NCBI GenBank assembly: GCA_030765055.1
Contig: CM060950.1
Span: 460,471,710-460,535,709 of the forward strand
Source of the DNA: Mantis religiosa
Lineage: Eukaryota > Arthropoda > Insecta > Mantodea > Mantidae
Direction of reading: 5' to 3'
Length of the DNA stretch: 64,000 nucleotides
The notes beneath the pieces are model-generated. The model saw only the letters and a list, made by a program, of their open reading frames with translations. It had not been told where the DNA came from and did not search any database. This document shows, in pieces, positions 18,985 to 31,316 of this stretch; position 1 is the first letter of the stretch, and each line of letters opens with the position of its first letter. A program made the position numbers and the translations under genes.

Positions 18985-20810
18985 AGGCCACCATGCTGGG
19001 TCCATTGTTCCTATGCCCCAAGTGGCAGCACCTCCGGGAGGAAGGATGAGGCGAAGGAGACAGAGGGTGGCCGACCCAAGGAGCCACGACAGTACAAGGG
19101 CAGGGTCCCTACAGTTTACTTGGATAGAGACTTCCCCCGACAGGCCAGGACAACGAACTCGCTCCCCTACAAGCCACGACAGTACAAGGGCAGGGTCCCT
19201 ACAGTTTACTTGGATAGAGACTTCCCCCGACAGGCCAGGACAACGAACTCGCTCCCCTACAAGCCACGACGGTACAGAGGGCAGGGTCCCTACAGTTTAC
19301 TTGGATAGAGACTTCCCCCGACAGGCCAGGACAACGAACTCACTCCCCTACAAGCCACGACGGTACAGACGGCAGGGTCCCTACGGTTTACTTGGATAGA
19401 GACTTTCCCCGACAGGCCAGGACAAGAAACTCGCTCCCCTACAAGCCACGACGGTACAGAGGGCAGGGTCCCTACGGTTTACTTGGATAGAGACTTTCCC
19501 CGACAGGCCAGGACAAGAAACTCGCTCCCCTACAAGCCACGACGGTACAGAGGGCAGGGTCCCTACGGTTTACTTGGATAGAGACTTTCCCCGACAGGTC
19601 AGGACAAGAAACTCGCTCCCCTACAAGCCACGACGGTACAGAGGGCAGGGTCCCTACGGTTTACTTGGATAGAGACTTCCCCCGACAGGCCAGGACAACG
19701 AACTCGCTCCCCTACAAGCCACGACGGTACAGAGGGCAGGGTCCCTACGGTTTACTTGGATAGAGACTTTCCCCGACAGGCCAGGACAAGAAACTCGCTC
19801 CCCTACAAGCCACGACGGTACAGAGGGCAGGGTCCCTACGGTTTACTTGGATAGATACTTTCCCCGACAGGTCAGGACAACGAACTCGCTCCCCTACAAG
19901 CCACGACGGTACAGAGGGCAGGGTCCCTACGGTTTACTTGGATAGAGACTTTCCCCGACAGGTCAGGACAACGAACTCGCTCCCCTACAAGCCACGACAG
20001 TACAAGGGCAGGGTCCCTACAGTTTACTTGGATAGAGACTTCCCCCGACAGGCCAGGACAACGAACTCGCTCCCCTACAAGCCACGACGGTACAGAGGGC
20101 AGGGTCCCTACGGTTTACTTGGATAGAGACTTTCCCCGACAGGCCAGGACAAGAAACTCGCTCCCCTACAAGCCACGATGGTACAGAGGGCAGGGTCCCT
20201 ACGGTTTACTTGGATAGAGACTTTCCCCGACAGGTCAGGACAACGAACTCGCTCCCCTACAAGCCACGACGGTACAGAGGGCAGGGTCCCTACGGTTTAC
20301 TTGGATAGAGACTTTCCCCGACAGGTCAGGACAACGAACTCGCTCCCCTACAAGCCACAACAGTACAAGGGCAGGGTCCCTAGAGTTTACTTGGATAGAG
20401 ACTTCCCTCGACAGGCCAGGACAACGAACTCGCTCCCCTACAAGCCACGACAGTACAAGGGCACGGTCCCTACAGTTTACTTGGATAGAGACTTCCCCCG
20501 ACAGGCCAGGACAACGAACTCGCTCCCCTACAAGCCACGACGGTACAGAGGGCAGGGTCCCTACGGTTTACTTGGATAGAGACTTTCCCCGACAGGTCAG
20601 GACAACGAACTCGCTCCCCTACAAGCCACAACAGTACAGAGGGCAGGGTCCCTACAGTTTACTTGGTTAGAGACTTCCCCCGACAGGCCAGGACAACGAA
20701 CTCGCTCCCCTACAAGCCACAACAGTACAAGGGCAGGGTCCCTACAGTTTACTTGGATAGAGACCTCCCCCGACAGGCCAGGACAACGAAATCGCTCCCC
20801 TACAGCGGAA
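18985..20810 (+). repeat. 90/91-bp tandem array, about 19 copies, with its single-copy leader
   Basis: The leader 18985-19082 and first unit match 10925-11085. The monomer runs agccacgac(a/g)gtaca(g)agg, gcagggtccctac, ggtttacttggatagagac, ccccgacaggccaggacaa, ctcgctcccctaca. Two variants alternate: a 90-bp type (cagtacaagggc, cttcccccgac) and a 91-bp type (cggtacagagggc, ctttccccgac). Runs of the 90-bp type keep a reading frame and create open frames of up to 133 codons, which are not genes. Confidence 0.95.
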
Positions 20811-21015
20811 CGGCAACGAGCCGAGCAGCCGAGCCTTAATGGTCCCAGGCAGGCGATCCGAGCCTCAAAGGTTCCTGGCTGGCGGTCCGGAAATGGCCCA
20901 GCAGAGGAGCGGAGACCGGCAACCGACCTACCGGAGGAGGAAGTAGTCTTCCTCAGAGCATATCATCCTGCCATACTGCGCCGAGACACCCGCGGACACT
21001 TCTACCCTGAAACAG
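20811..21015 (+). pseudogene. GC-rich ORF tail remnant
   Basis: A GC-rich stretch ends in a frame reading AYHPAILRRDTRGHFYPET, matching 12840-12969. I recognise no domain. Its context after the array suggests the end of the retroelement that supplied the array unit; this is inference. Confidence 0.4.
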
Positions 21016-21019
21016 ATCA

Positions 21020-21222
21020 CCAGATGAGAGATGATGTGAAAAGATAATGGAGATGAAATGGAGGGACAGGAAATTCGGGGGATGTAATTAACCTACCCAG
21101 CATTCGCCTAGTGACCCGGGAAAACCTCGAAAAAACCATGGGCCAGGTAGGTCGGCCACGGGAATCGAACCCGGGCCTCCCGAATGCCACAGACGAAACC
21201 ACCTAAGCCATCCCTCTCGCTA
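21020..21222 (-). mobile_element. SINE C
   Basis: On the minus strand a tRNA-like head (gatggcttaggtggtttcg) is followed by the B-box-like gggttcgattcccg. The body contains tgtccctccatttcatctcc. It immediately follows the ORF tail, the same arrangement as at 12840-13103. Confidence 0.75.
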
Positions 21223-21309
21223 GAGCTTCTATGACTATGTTTATAGCGCGTGAAAGATTGTGAAGTGTTACGTGAAGCTGTTTAACAGTTTTGTAAATAC
21301 TTATAGTTA

Positions 21310-21765
21310 TGAAGGGGAAGATAAGAAATGGAAGTAAGGAGCGTACGTTAGTATTGAATGTCTTGCGTTATTTTTCAAGTAAAAATATTATCGGTAAGGT
21401 AATGAAAGAAACAGCTAAGCCTACCGGGTGTTGAGAAACATTAGTATATAGAATAAAACAGAAACGAATCAAAGGTCCCCTAAGAACTCCATAAAAGGGA
21501 CGGGGAAACAAAAGAACGCTAGGTTAACGTAATATGAAGGAATAGTGCAAAGAGAAGTGTTCATTCTTTGCTGCTTGAAAACATTGCACCCACGCTGAAT
21601 CTAGTCAAGGGTAAACAGTGATGACGACACCCTACCTAAACTCTCAAGGGCCACTTTGAATCGGTTCCTACACGATTTGGGGTTCGAATATGAAAGAAGG
21701 TGTAACAAGTGTATGCTAATACAGAAAAGACATCAGATTTGTCGTCGAGGCTAATTAACGACGAA
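21310..21765 (+). pseudogene. DDE transposase N-terminal relic (Tc1/mariner superfamily)
   Basis: From ATG 21310 the frame gives MKGKIRNGSKERTLVLNVLR and YFSSKNIIGKVMKETAKP, a helix-turn-helix start. After frame changes, KRIKGPLRTP and LNRFLHDLGFEYERR-like residues near 21660-21700 match the linker before the catalytic core in insect DDE elements. The core YLDETW block is absent. A related relic at 35628-35975 carries that block. Multiple stops make it dead. Confidence 0.55.
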
Positions 21766-22029
21766 ATGGAAGAATTGCACCCTTATCACATGACAGTGAA
21801 GAAGCATAAAAGTAACCGACATATTTAAAGCTTTTATCATTGCATGCCTCCATTTGGTTTGTTGTAATATATATTTTTGTCTGCAAAATCGTGTTTTGAA
21901 CTACTAAAGTAACAAGTAAAAGAAGTAAAAATTAAAACGCGTGTACTCAGAAACTGAATCTCTTACAATATAATTTGATAGCAGTGTAGATACTTCCGTA
22001 TCAATTATGTATCATTTAGAATACAATAT

Positions 22030-22426
22030 TGAGACTTTGTGATCTCGTAGAATTAAAAGCCGAATTTGCAGAAATTCAAAATGTCCTTTATTTCTGTAGA
22101 AATGCACTTTGGTCAACCCTTACCGTAGAAGAATTACATAACATCAAGGTCGTTGACCACAAACAAAAGAGTTCACTTTCAAAACACAGCTGTACGCGGA
22201 CGATTCTCAACTTCCAATTCGACTCTCCCACTGGCGAGTCCGGCTTCTTTTTATAGTCCATTGATATCTCTAGACGTTTCTGGAATGCTCTGTAACAAAC
22301 AAGAAATCGAAACTTGCAGTCAGCTATCTGTCTCTTTATCTGTTTCGGCAAGCTTTTATCTCCGCGTTGCACTATCTGTTTGTGCGCCTCGGCCGTGCCT
22401 CCTCGCATCAAATGCGGTCGGCGACA
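22030..22426 (-). mobile_element. Solo LTR with 4-bp TSD (ATAT)
   Basis: Read on the minus strand it starts TGTCGCCGACCGC and ends CAAAGTCTCA. A TATA-like actataaaaagaag and a polyadenylation signal in gaaataaaggac lie between. ATAT flanks both sides (22026-22029, 22427-22430). No primer-binding site or internal region adjoins, so it is a solo LTR. Related LTRs are at 24252-24747, 50963-51439 and 1865-1949. Gypsy or BEL is likely. Confidence 0.8.
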
Positions 22427-22540
22427 ATATCAAACCGGCAGACTGGTCGCTTTCGTGGCCGATTGTACGTATAGTACATGTGGCAACAATGTGTAGTGTT
22501 TAACGCCCGCTTTTACTACATACGGCACCGCAGGCGGTGA

Positions 22541-22714
22541 CACTGATGATACATGAGATGAAGATGGAGCACCGGTGGAATGAGATGGCGGGGGAAACCG
22601 GAGGTCTCGGACAAAACCCGCCCCTACGCCGTGTTGTCCACCACAAATCTCACTTTGCGGTCACCTGGGATCGAACCCGGGCCGCCTTGGTGAGTGTGGC
22701 AACAGGGCGCCCCG
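22541..22714 (-). mobile_element. SINE B
   Basis: The sequence ctgggatcgaacccgggccg, the B box on the minus strand, together with cgtgttgtccaccacaaatc and gggggaaaccggagg matches the SINE at 9915-10172. The tRNA-like 5' head is degenerate. Confidence 0.75.
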
Positions 22715-22791
22715 TAAGACTTGTACTGTCTTCTAAGCATGACACGCGCTATAGCATGTATTTTATAATTATTATACCTCGCAAGTTCGTA

Positions 22792-22860
22792 GTCTTCTTC
22801 TTCTTCTTCTTCTTCTTCTTCTTCTTCTTCTTCTTCTTCTTCTTCTTCTTCTTCTTCTTC
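22792..22860. repeat. (CTT)n microsatellite at a LINE 3' tail
   Basis: About 23 CTT units. On the minus strand it is (GAA)n directly following the 3' end of the LINE at 22870-23520. The other copy of that LINE ends with a short gaagaagaaga run, so this tract is probably an expanded LINE tail. Confidence 0.9.
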
Positions 22861-22869
22861 ACGGCACGG

Positions 22870-23520
22870 GCAGAGAGCCCGTTCCGTCTCACAATAATTG
22901 CTCCTTCCATCTCTTTTTAGGTCTACCAACATCTCTCTTTCCTTGTGGCTGATATTGGAATGCAATCTTGGGCAGTCTTGTTTCGGACATTCTTTGTATA
23001 TGCTGCATCCATTCCTTTTGATATTTTTGAATTTTGCTACTTATAGAGCCTACGTTGAGTTCCTTTCTTATGTCTTCATTCCTTATTCTATCCAACCTTG
23101 TGCATCCCTATTTTTTCCTTAAAAAGTTCATCTCTGCACTTTGAATTTGGCTTTTCATTTTCTTCGTGAGTACTCATGCCTCACTTCCATAAAGTAGTGC
23201 AGGGACTGCCATTGTTTTGTACAACTTTAATCTTGTATCTCTTCTTGTTTTATTTCTCAACGTTCTATGCACTGTTCCACAAATCATTTGGAATGTTGCA
23301 AGCTTTTTGCTCACATCTCTGCATGTTTTCATCCTAAATAGCTGAATTCTTTTAGTTGTTCTAGTGGTTTGTTGTCTAAAATTATTTTTGATCTTATATG
23401 TTATATACTTATATTTTAAGATCATACTGTTGGCAAACTTGGTTCAAGCGGTGTAGTGCATATTGTAATGTATCCTCCGTTTCTTGTATTAAAACCACGT
23501 CATCTGCATATAGTAAAATA
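22870..23520 (-). pseudogene. LINE ORF2 fragment with YADD motif (RTE/CR1-like), copy 2
   Basis: On the minus strand, LYADDVVLIQETEDTLQYAL at about 23450-23512 is the reverse transcriptase active-site motif. After frame breaks, KLATFQMICGTVHRTLRNKT, LYKTMAVPALLYGSEA, DRIRNEDIRKEL, WMQHIQRMSE and GRPKKRWKEQLL follow, the normal order of this LINE type. Several frameshifts and a 5' truncation make it inactive. The plus-strand RT piece at 60193-60394 (KAFDTVNREKLW) may belong to the same family. Confidence 0.75.
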
Positions 23521-25190
<1,670 letters not shown>

Positions 25191-25195
25191 TTCTC

Positions 25196-25996
25196 TTTCT
25201 TTTATGTGAATCGCATGCCATGCACTTGTCCCAGCGTTTCTGCCAGTCTTCAAAGACATGCTGGAACCCACTATTTGAGAGATCCTTCAAAATCGCCTCC
25301 GCAGCCCTCACCACTGCTTCTGATGATGGATAATGCCTCCCACGAAGGCGCTTCTTCAAGTTAGGGAATAGAAAAGAGTCAGATGGGGCTAAATCCGGAC
25401 TATAGGGCGATGAGGGATGCACTTTACGTTGATTTTTGCAAGATATTCAGCAACATCATTGGCAATATGCGGCCGCGCATTATCGTGGTGCAACATCCAG
25501 CCTACTTCACGGAAATGTGATCTTTTGCGCCTGATATGGACTTGCACTGTTTTCAAGACATCCCTGTAGTATTGTCCAGTTACTGATGTGTGTGCAGGTA
25601 CAACATGCTGATAAACCATTCCATGAATATCAAAGAATGAGATGAGCATAACTTTCCCAGCAGAAGCAACCACTTTTGTATTTGGGGGTTGGTGATGAAG
25701 GAGATTTCCACACTGAGCTTTGTTGTTTGTTCTCAGGATCAAAATGATGCAGTGATTACGTTTGAAAGAAACTCCGGATCTTCCTCTAACATCAACTTTA
25801 ACTGCATGTTACCTCCATTGCAGCGGTAGGCGATACTGAAGATGTCTGAGCTTGCTTGGTTCTCACAGGCGGGAACCAGCAGTACCAATAATGAAACTAA
25901 TACGTGTTTGTTTTACATTAAGCTAACAGAATATAATAATATCGAATTTTAGTGCGAAAAATTATGATCATTCTTTATCGAACAGCTCTCGTATAT
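25196..25996 (-). pseudogene. Mariner M2 relic a
   Basis: The 5' terminal repeat lies at about 25965-25996 (cattctttatcgaacagctc on plus). The minus frames give HFDPENK, KVMLISFFDIHGMVYQHVVP, the second catalytic Asp in LHHDNARPHIAND, the third in YSPDLAPSDSFLFPNLKKRL, and the C-terminal FEDWQKRWDKCMA. The N-terminal DNA-binding domain is deleted just after the start, much as in the copy at 39469-40417. The 3' end is replaced by the microsatellite. Frameshifts at about 25390-25420 and near 25745 make it inactive. Confidence 0.85.
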
Positions 25997-26081
25997 GGTA
26001 TTGTTTACCTTTCTCATAGTCATGACATTCATCGAGTTGCGATGTTCATTTGCCTTGGGTAGCGTCAGTGTTGACAACATT

Positions 26082-27834
26082 GTACAGACGTGTGCAAATT
26101 ATTAGTCTCATTCATGTATTTTTTACTTTGCTTCAGTTTAACATTCAAAATAATAGCTATTTACCGCCGTAACCTATTTCAATTTGTCGTAATTCTTTTC
26201 CTTGCTTTAATATGAAGCATATTCAATGAAATTTCTCTCTTAATAGCTGGGGGATTTTTCTTTTACTTATTGTAATATGGTGGTAGCTCTGAATTAAGAG
26301 CAGCCATTTTCTTCATGTTTGTTTATCCAACTGTTTGGTGATATTGCTTTCATTTGGTGAATGATTGTTAATATTTGCCTTTATTGTAATTGATGACTAA
26401 TATATCCTCAGTATTTATTATTAATTGATCTCAAGCCAGGTAACATCGTGTATCTTATCCTTAGCATTCACATTGATTCAAAAGTGAGGTTATGGGTAAA
26501 ACCACTGACTTATCCCCAAGGAAAATAGCTGTAACTGAGAGTCTTTTGAAGGAAACTCCTTATTCACAACGTGAAATAGCTAAGGAATTGTGTATTTCAC
26601 AAAAATCTATTAGTCGCATTAATCAAGCTTTCGGTGAGACGTTGACCTTACAAAGGGATGGAAAATGCGGGAGGAAAAGAAAGCTATCGGCAAGGATGCA
26701 AAGAAAACTCGTGCAGGTCGCAAAACAAAATATAAGAGCAGCCAGCATTGACCCCAGTAATCAGCTAAAGCAGTACGGTACAGAAATATCAGCCTCATAA
26801 TCGCAGAAGATTATGTGAAGCAGGTTTACCAGCACGCAGGCATTGTAAAAAGGCTAAACTGACACCTGCAATGGCAAAAAAAAAAAAAAAAAAAAAAAAC
26901 GTTTAGAATGGGCCAGAGAAATGCAGAAACATCCAGTGAATTTTGAAGAAAGGCAAATAGTATGAAAATTGCATATAGCATAAAAATAAATATGTACATG
27001 TAAATTTTATGGAAATGAAATAAACAGCCTAAACTTATTTTAGTTAATTGATGGAAATTAATCATCATCCATCAGCCTAAACTTAGTTTCTCTCATTGCT
27101 GGTTTTGCTATACTATCTTTGAGCAATTTTAAAACTGTTTAATATTAATAGAGGTTTTTATCGTTTCAGGTAATTTTCTCAGACGAATCCATGTTTGAAG
27201 TATGTGAAGAGAGCAGCCAATATGTGAGGAGGACAGATAAAGAAGCATTTTCCCCTCAGTGTGTCGATCAAAGAGTAAAGCACCCAACATCAAAAATGGT
27301 CTGTATGTCTGTCAATGGACCTGGAAGATTATACATAGTTGTGGGATCTATGGAGCAGAAACAGTATAAAAGTGTATTAGAAACAAGACTATTTCAGCAA
27401 AGTAAAGAATGGTTTCCAAATGGTGATTTTGTGTCCATGCATGATAGTGCTCCCTGCCATAGAGCAAAATCTGTAACCCAGTTCCTCAAAGAAAACAATG
27501 TAAAAGTACTACCATGGCCGGGGAATAGTCCTGATTTAAATCCAATAGAGAATCTGTGGGGTATTGTTAAACAGAGACTGAACAACAAAAGTTCAGCTTA
27601 TTGAGGGCCTGATAAGCATTTGGCACAGAGATGAAGAAATAAAGGAAAAGTGTTCCACCCTTGTAGAGAGCATGCCTAAACGCATCAAAATGGTAATAAA
27701 GGCTAAAGGAATGCATACAAAATACTAAGAGTTCAAAAAATATTTTGTAATATTATTTATGTTAAATAAATAGAAAATAAACGGTCTATGTTAAAAATTT
27801 CAACATTGAGTCTAATAATTTGCACACGTCTGTA
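26082..27834 (+). mobile_element. Tc1-like element with perfect 28-bp TIRs
   Basis: The sequence at 26082-26109 (tacagacgtgtgcaaattat and on to gtctca) is the exact reverse complement of 27807-27834, each bounded by TA. At 1,753 bp it is close to the normal Tc1 size of 1.6-1.7 kb. The transposase inside is broken, so identical TIRs with a decayed gene suggest moderate age or mobilisation in trans. Confidence 0.92.
26492..27727 (+). pseudogene. Tc1-like transposase, broken
   Basis: The N-terminal part (26492-26800) has a paired-like helix-turn-helix, SLLKETPYSQREIAKELCIS then QKSISRINQAFGE, and a basic GRKRKL stretch. After disrupted sequence with an A-run at 26876-26899, the catalytic part resumes near 27170: VIFSDESMFEV (first Asp), SMHDSAPCHRAKSV (second Asp), NSPDLNPIENLWG (the Glu of DD34E). 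A stop at 27602 is followed by residual homology to 27727. The region 26960-27169 could be a transposon intron, since it ends tttttatcgtttcag before VIFSDES, but no good donor is visible. Confidence 0.88.
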
Positions 27835-28379
27835 TATAAGGGAGGCAGTGGAAATAATAAACCAATGAAAATAACGTAACAATTAAGTAATCAATAGATT
27901 ACAACTTTTTCCAAAGTTATTTAACTCAGAATCATGGCCTTTCTGTCACATTCCGCAAGAAACCGAGGTTGGCATTACCGGCTTTTGAGGTTGACAGTCC
28001 TGAACTACTAAAAAGTGCACTTTTACAATAGACTTTGTAAAAAAACTTTAAACTATGGTGTTTTAATCAAAGTCCTTAAAGTTTACGTAGAAAATAAAGC
28101 TAGCTACAGTGAAGCACTAAATATTACACAAATATAAATATTTGCTACTGAGGCTTCACTTATCTTAAGAAATTGGTGTTAATACTTCTTTCTAATGGAG
28201 ACTGATTTTACAAACAGATTGTTTATATCTTCAGTCCACAAGCAAACTTCGTTGTCAAGGATTCCGGTTACCATGTTTTTCTTTTGTTTTTGTTTTTTTT
28301 CAGTATTACCAAAATCTGAAAACTAAACCAACCTAAAGACAGAATCAACTGCTGGTATTTCAAAATTCATCACGCGATG
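27835..28379. other. No recognised gene
   Basis: AT-rich, with no motif recognised. Confidence 0.4.
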
Positions 28380-29230
28380 TTTATTTTTTAAAATAAACAT
28401 ATTTTCCCAAAATATTAAATCTATCGGAGCATTTAATTGATTTAATAATTTAACTTCTGGATTTATTTCATAGTTAAAAGACAAAAATGATGTGCTACGG
28501 CCAATTTATCGTTTTTTATACTTAATGTTACGAAAATGTTCTTTCGTTCTGGTTTCCAAATTACGTTTCATCTTTCCAATATAAAACTGATCACTATCAA
28601 AACAATTAAATTGATAAATAGCAGATTTTTTATTATTAGGCATGTTATCTTTTTTTTTTTTTTTTAGAAAAACATAGTACATTTTAATACTATATTTATT
28701 TTGAGGAACTAAAGTTATACTAATTTATTTTAAAAAATTGAAAATGTATAATTAACCCAAGGATGGTAAATAAATTTTTAAAAATTATAATCATCTTTTA
28801 TTTTTTAAGGGTAGAAATATCATTTACAGTTTTTTTATATTTAAATTTTTGAACCTTCTTTTGTATAAAATTTTTATTAAAACCATTAATTAAAGAAGTA
28901 TTAATAATATGTTTATATTCATTATTAAATTCCTCTTTATTCAAGGGTATATTTATTAATCTATAAATCAAACTATTGAAAACAGCAAATTTATGTGAAA
29001 AGGGTTAAAACGTTTATTTTTATGTAATTATCAATATGAGTAGACTTCCTACAAATACCAAAATCTAATTTATTGTTATTTCTTAGTATCTTCAAATCTA
29101 GAAAACGAAGGAATCCATTAATTTCAGTTTCTAATGTGAATTTTATAGCTTTATCTTGTAAATTTAGAAATTTCAAAGCATCGTTAATTTGTTTATCAGG
29201 AACAATAGTGAAGCCTTTGTATCAAATATT
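28380..29230 (-). pseudogene. Penelope-like element: RT C-terminus and GIY-YIG endonuclease
   Basis: On the minus strand, LEFL-like residues precede IKFTLETEINGFLRFLDLKI and LDFGICRKSTHIDNYI (28991-29176), the conserved end of the Penelope reverse transcriptase. About 400 bp on is IYQFNCFDSDQFYIGKMKRN, a GIY-YIG nuclease core with the YIG-equivalent written FYIG, then LETRTKEHFRN. The order RT then endonuclease is that of Penelope. Stops and frameshifts make it dead, and the 5' RT half is missing. A second Penelope piece is at 55351-55600. Confidence 0.8.
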
Positions 29231-29965
29231 TATATTTGTGTAATAGTCCTTAAAGTTGTTTTAAAGAAAATCTTAATTTACCATCTAAAGATTTGGATGG
29301 TTGGGGGATTTTTATTTATTTATTTCTTTTTTCAGTGAGTCTTAAAACATGCATTTCCAACAAAATCGTGTATCGAAAAAAAATACAGAGAAAGTAATGT
29401 GAAAGTAACAGGGCCGACGTTTGTAACACTTATTTTCTTGGGCATCGTATTGTGAAAATAACGCAATTTGCGTGAAAACGCATGCGATGATGGTCGGGAT
29501 GAGCGGTTTTATAAATCACCGGTGTGCCATTAGCAGCCGTAACAGTGACTGGTATATGGCTGCTCACGATACCTAATTGTTATTTATTGTCCTTCTATCT
29601 GACAATCGATACAGCTCGCTCTGGAAACTTCGACATCTTCACGAGATATGCGACACACGGGTTTACACCCTACAAGGGAACAGTTAATCAACCCTTACGA
29701 GATATAAAGTAACATACATCTACTGCAGAATACCTACCACTGTAAATCTAGGTGGCTCTGCTATCTACGAGTCCTTCAGGGCATTACGACTATATACAGG
29801 GTGACAATTCACTGCTGAGGAAATGATTGTAATAAGAAATGTGACGCAGTGCTACTACGCAAGCTTATTGGGACATAACACATAGGCGCTATCGCCAGAT
29901 CACCAGAATATTCTAGAAGTTTCTCCTTCTCGAACGTTTTAGAACTGTGTGGAAGCATTCCAAGG
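29231..29965. other. No recognised gene
   Basis: The motif tatacagggtgacaattcac at about 29796 resembles ends of some arthropod DNA transposons; a reversed ggtgacaccctgtata is at about 59632. I see nothing else. Confidence 0.35.
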
Positions 29966-30476
29966 TACACGAGGTGCGTTCAAGTTACAGCACCTATTTT
30001 TTTCAGGACTGGGACCATATAAGAACATCTGTTTATTTTTTAAAAAAAAATGCACGTGGACTTTTTGTGAATGCATGACAGAGAATGGCAGTGACGAGCG
30101 AGGTTTTCATTGCAAGAACAGCGTGTAATCATTCGTTTTCTCCATTTCCGTGCTGTGACACCTATTGAAACGCATCGCCAGTTGAGTGAGGCATGTGGTG
30201 ATGGTACCATGGATGTGTCTAATGTGTGTTCCTGGGTGCGACAGTTCAATGAAGACAGAACATCGTGTGACAACAAACCAAGAGACTCACGGCCTCGCTC
30301 CAGCCGTTCTCACGACAAGATCCAGCGAGTGGAGAAAGTGGTTTCGGAGGTTCGCCAATTGAACATTTTTAGATCTTCATGCAGAATTGTGTGCACAGAT
30401 CCCACGGAAATGCCAATTTTGGAGGCAGTGTCTGCAATGCAAAGTTCTATTGACATCCAAAAATCGATACACTGAC
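29966..30476 (+). pseudogene. Mariner M3 relic a: 5' end and N-terminus
   Basis: The terminal repeat tacacgaggtgcgttcaagt is at 29966. The transposase start, FSLQEQRVIIRFLHFR-like, leads to VTPIETHRQLSEACGDGTMD, VSNVCSWVRQFNEDRTSCDN and a KIQRVEKVV second helix-turn-helix. Homology ends at about 30476, before any catalytic Asp. The same 5' half is present at 40747-41575 (twice, inverted) and 54341-54635. Confidence 0.85.
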
Positions 30477-30699
30477 TTGCTAAATTCATAGAATTATTTC
30501 CTCCCTCTAATTTTCAGTACTGACGTACGTGCTTTTCATGCAATTCTGCTTTCTAAGTTCAACTAATTGCCGTAGCTACTCTGACATATAACTAACAACC
30601 ACAGAATTTCACATGTTATCCCCTGACAAAATTGTAAATTGTGCTCCTTTTGCTTTGACACGTGGAACACAAAAGAGCTTAGGGTAAAACATGAACTTG

Positions 30700-30855
30700 G
30701 AAAGGGCGAAGATGAGATGGATAAGAGGAAGCTGATAATGCAACGGACGGTGGAATGAATGGCGAGGGAGGCCCGTACAGACACCAGCTTCATCCTCCAT
30801 CATTTCACATGGTGAGAAGCGAACGGTGTACCACTTGGCCACGGCGCAGCATTTA
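30700..30855 (-). mobile_element. Degenerate SINE B-like fragment
   Basis: The segments ggtggaatgaatggcgaggg and cacttggccacggcgc resemble SINE B body and head (minus), but the B box is eroded. The neighbouring 30477-30699 and 30856-31316 hold nothing recognisable. Confidence 0.4.
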
Positions 30856-31316
30856 AAAGAGTAAATGCATGTAGGACAGCGACAACAATTACTTGAAATT
30901 AGTTCCAAATTGTATTATCGTTAAAAATTATTCCACTTCGATAAAACCTGTCGTTAATGAGACATTTCAGAAACCAGGTTGTTATAATGCTCCAGGTCTT
31001 CATTTGATGACCAAAAGCGGGTTCCAGATATTTTATCTTTAATTCATGAAAACCTAAAGAAATTCACAAGTTACTTGATCAGGACTGTATCGTGGTCACT
31101 TTTAAGTCATCTGGGTACTCAATTTAGTTTCACTGTATGTGAAGATGTGTTATTATGTTGTTAAATTATTTTACTTTGGGCGCTTTACACGAACTTTTTC
31201 GAAAAATTGTGCTAAACAGATACTTGTGTATCAATCGTCAGTAACACTACATATATACTCTAATGCTGCAGTACAAACTGGCAACCAACATGTTACCAGC
31301 ACTGCCATTGTGGAAC

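Noticed and set aside
22537..22965. Acidic poly-Glu or poly-Phe ORFs
   Set aside because: They read through the (CTT)n tract and SINE B. No real protein.
26960..27169. A definite spliceosomal intron in the Tc1 transposase
   Set aside because: The acceptor side looks good but no acceptable donor is visible, and decay could explain the gap. Kept only as a possibility.
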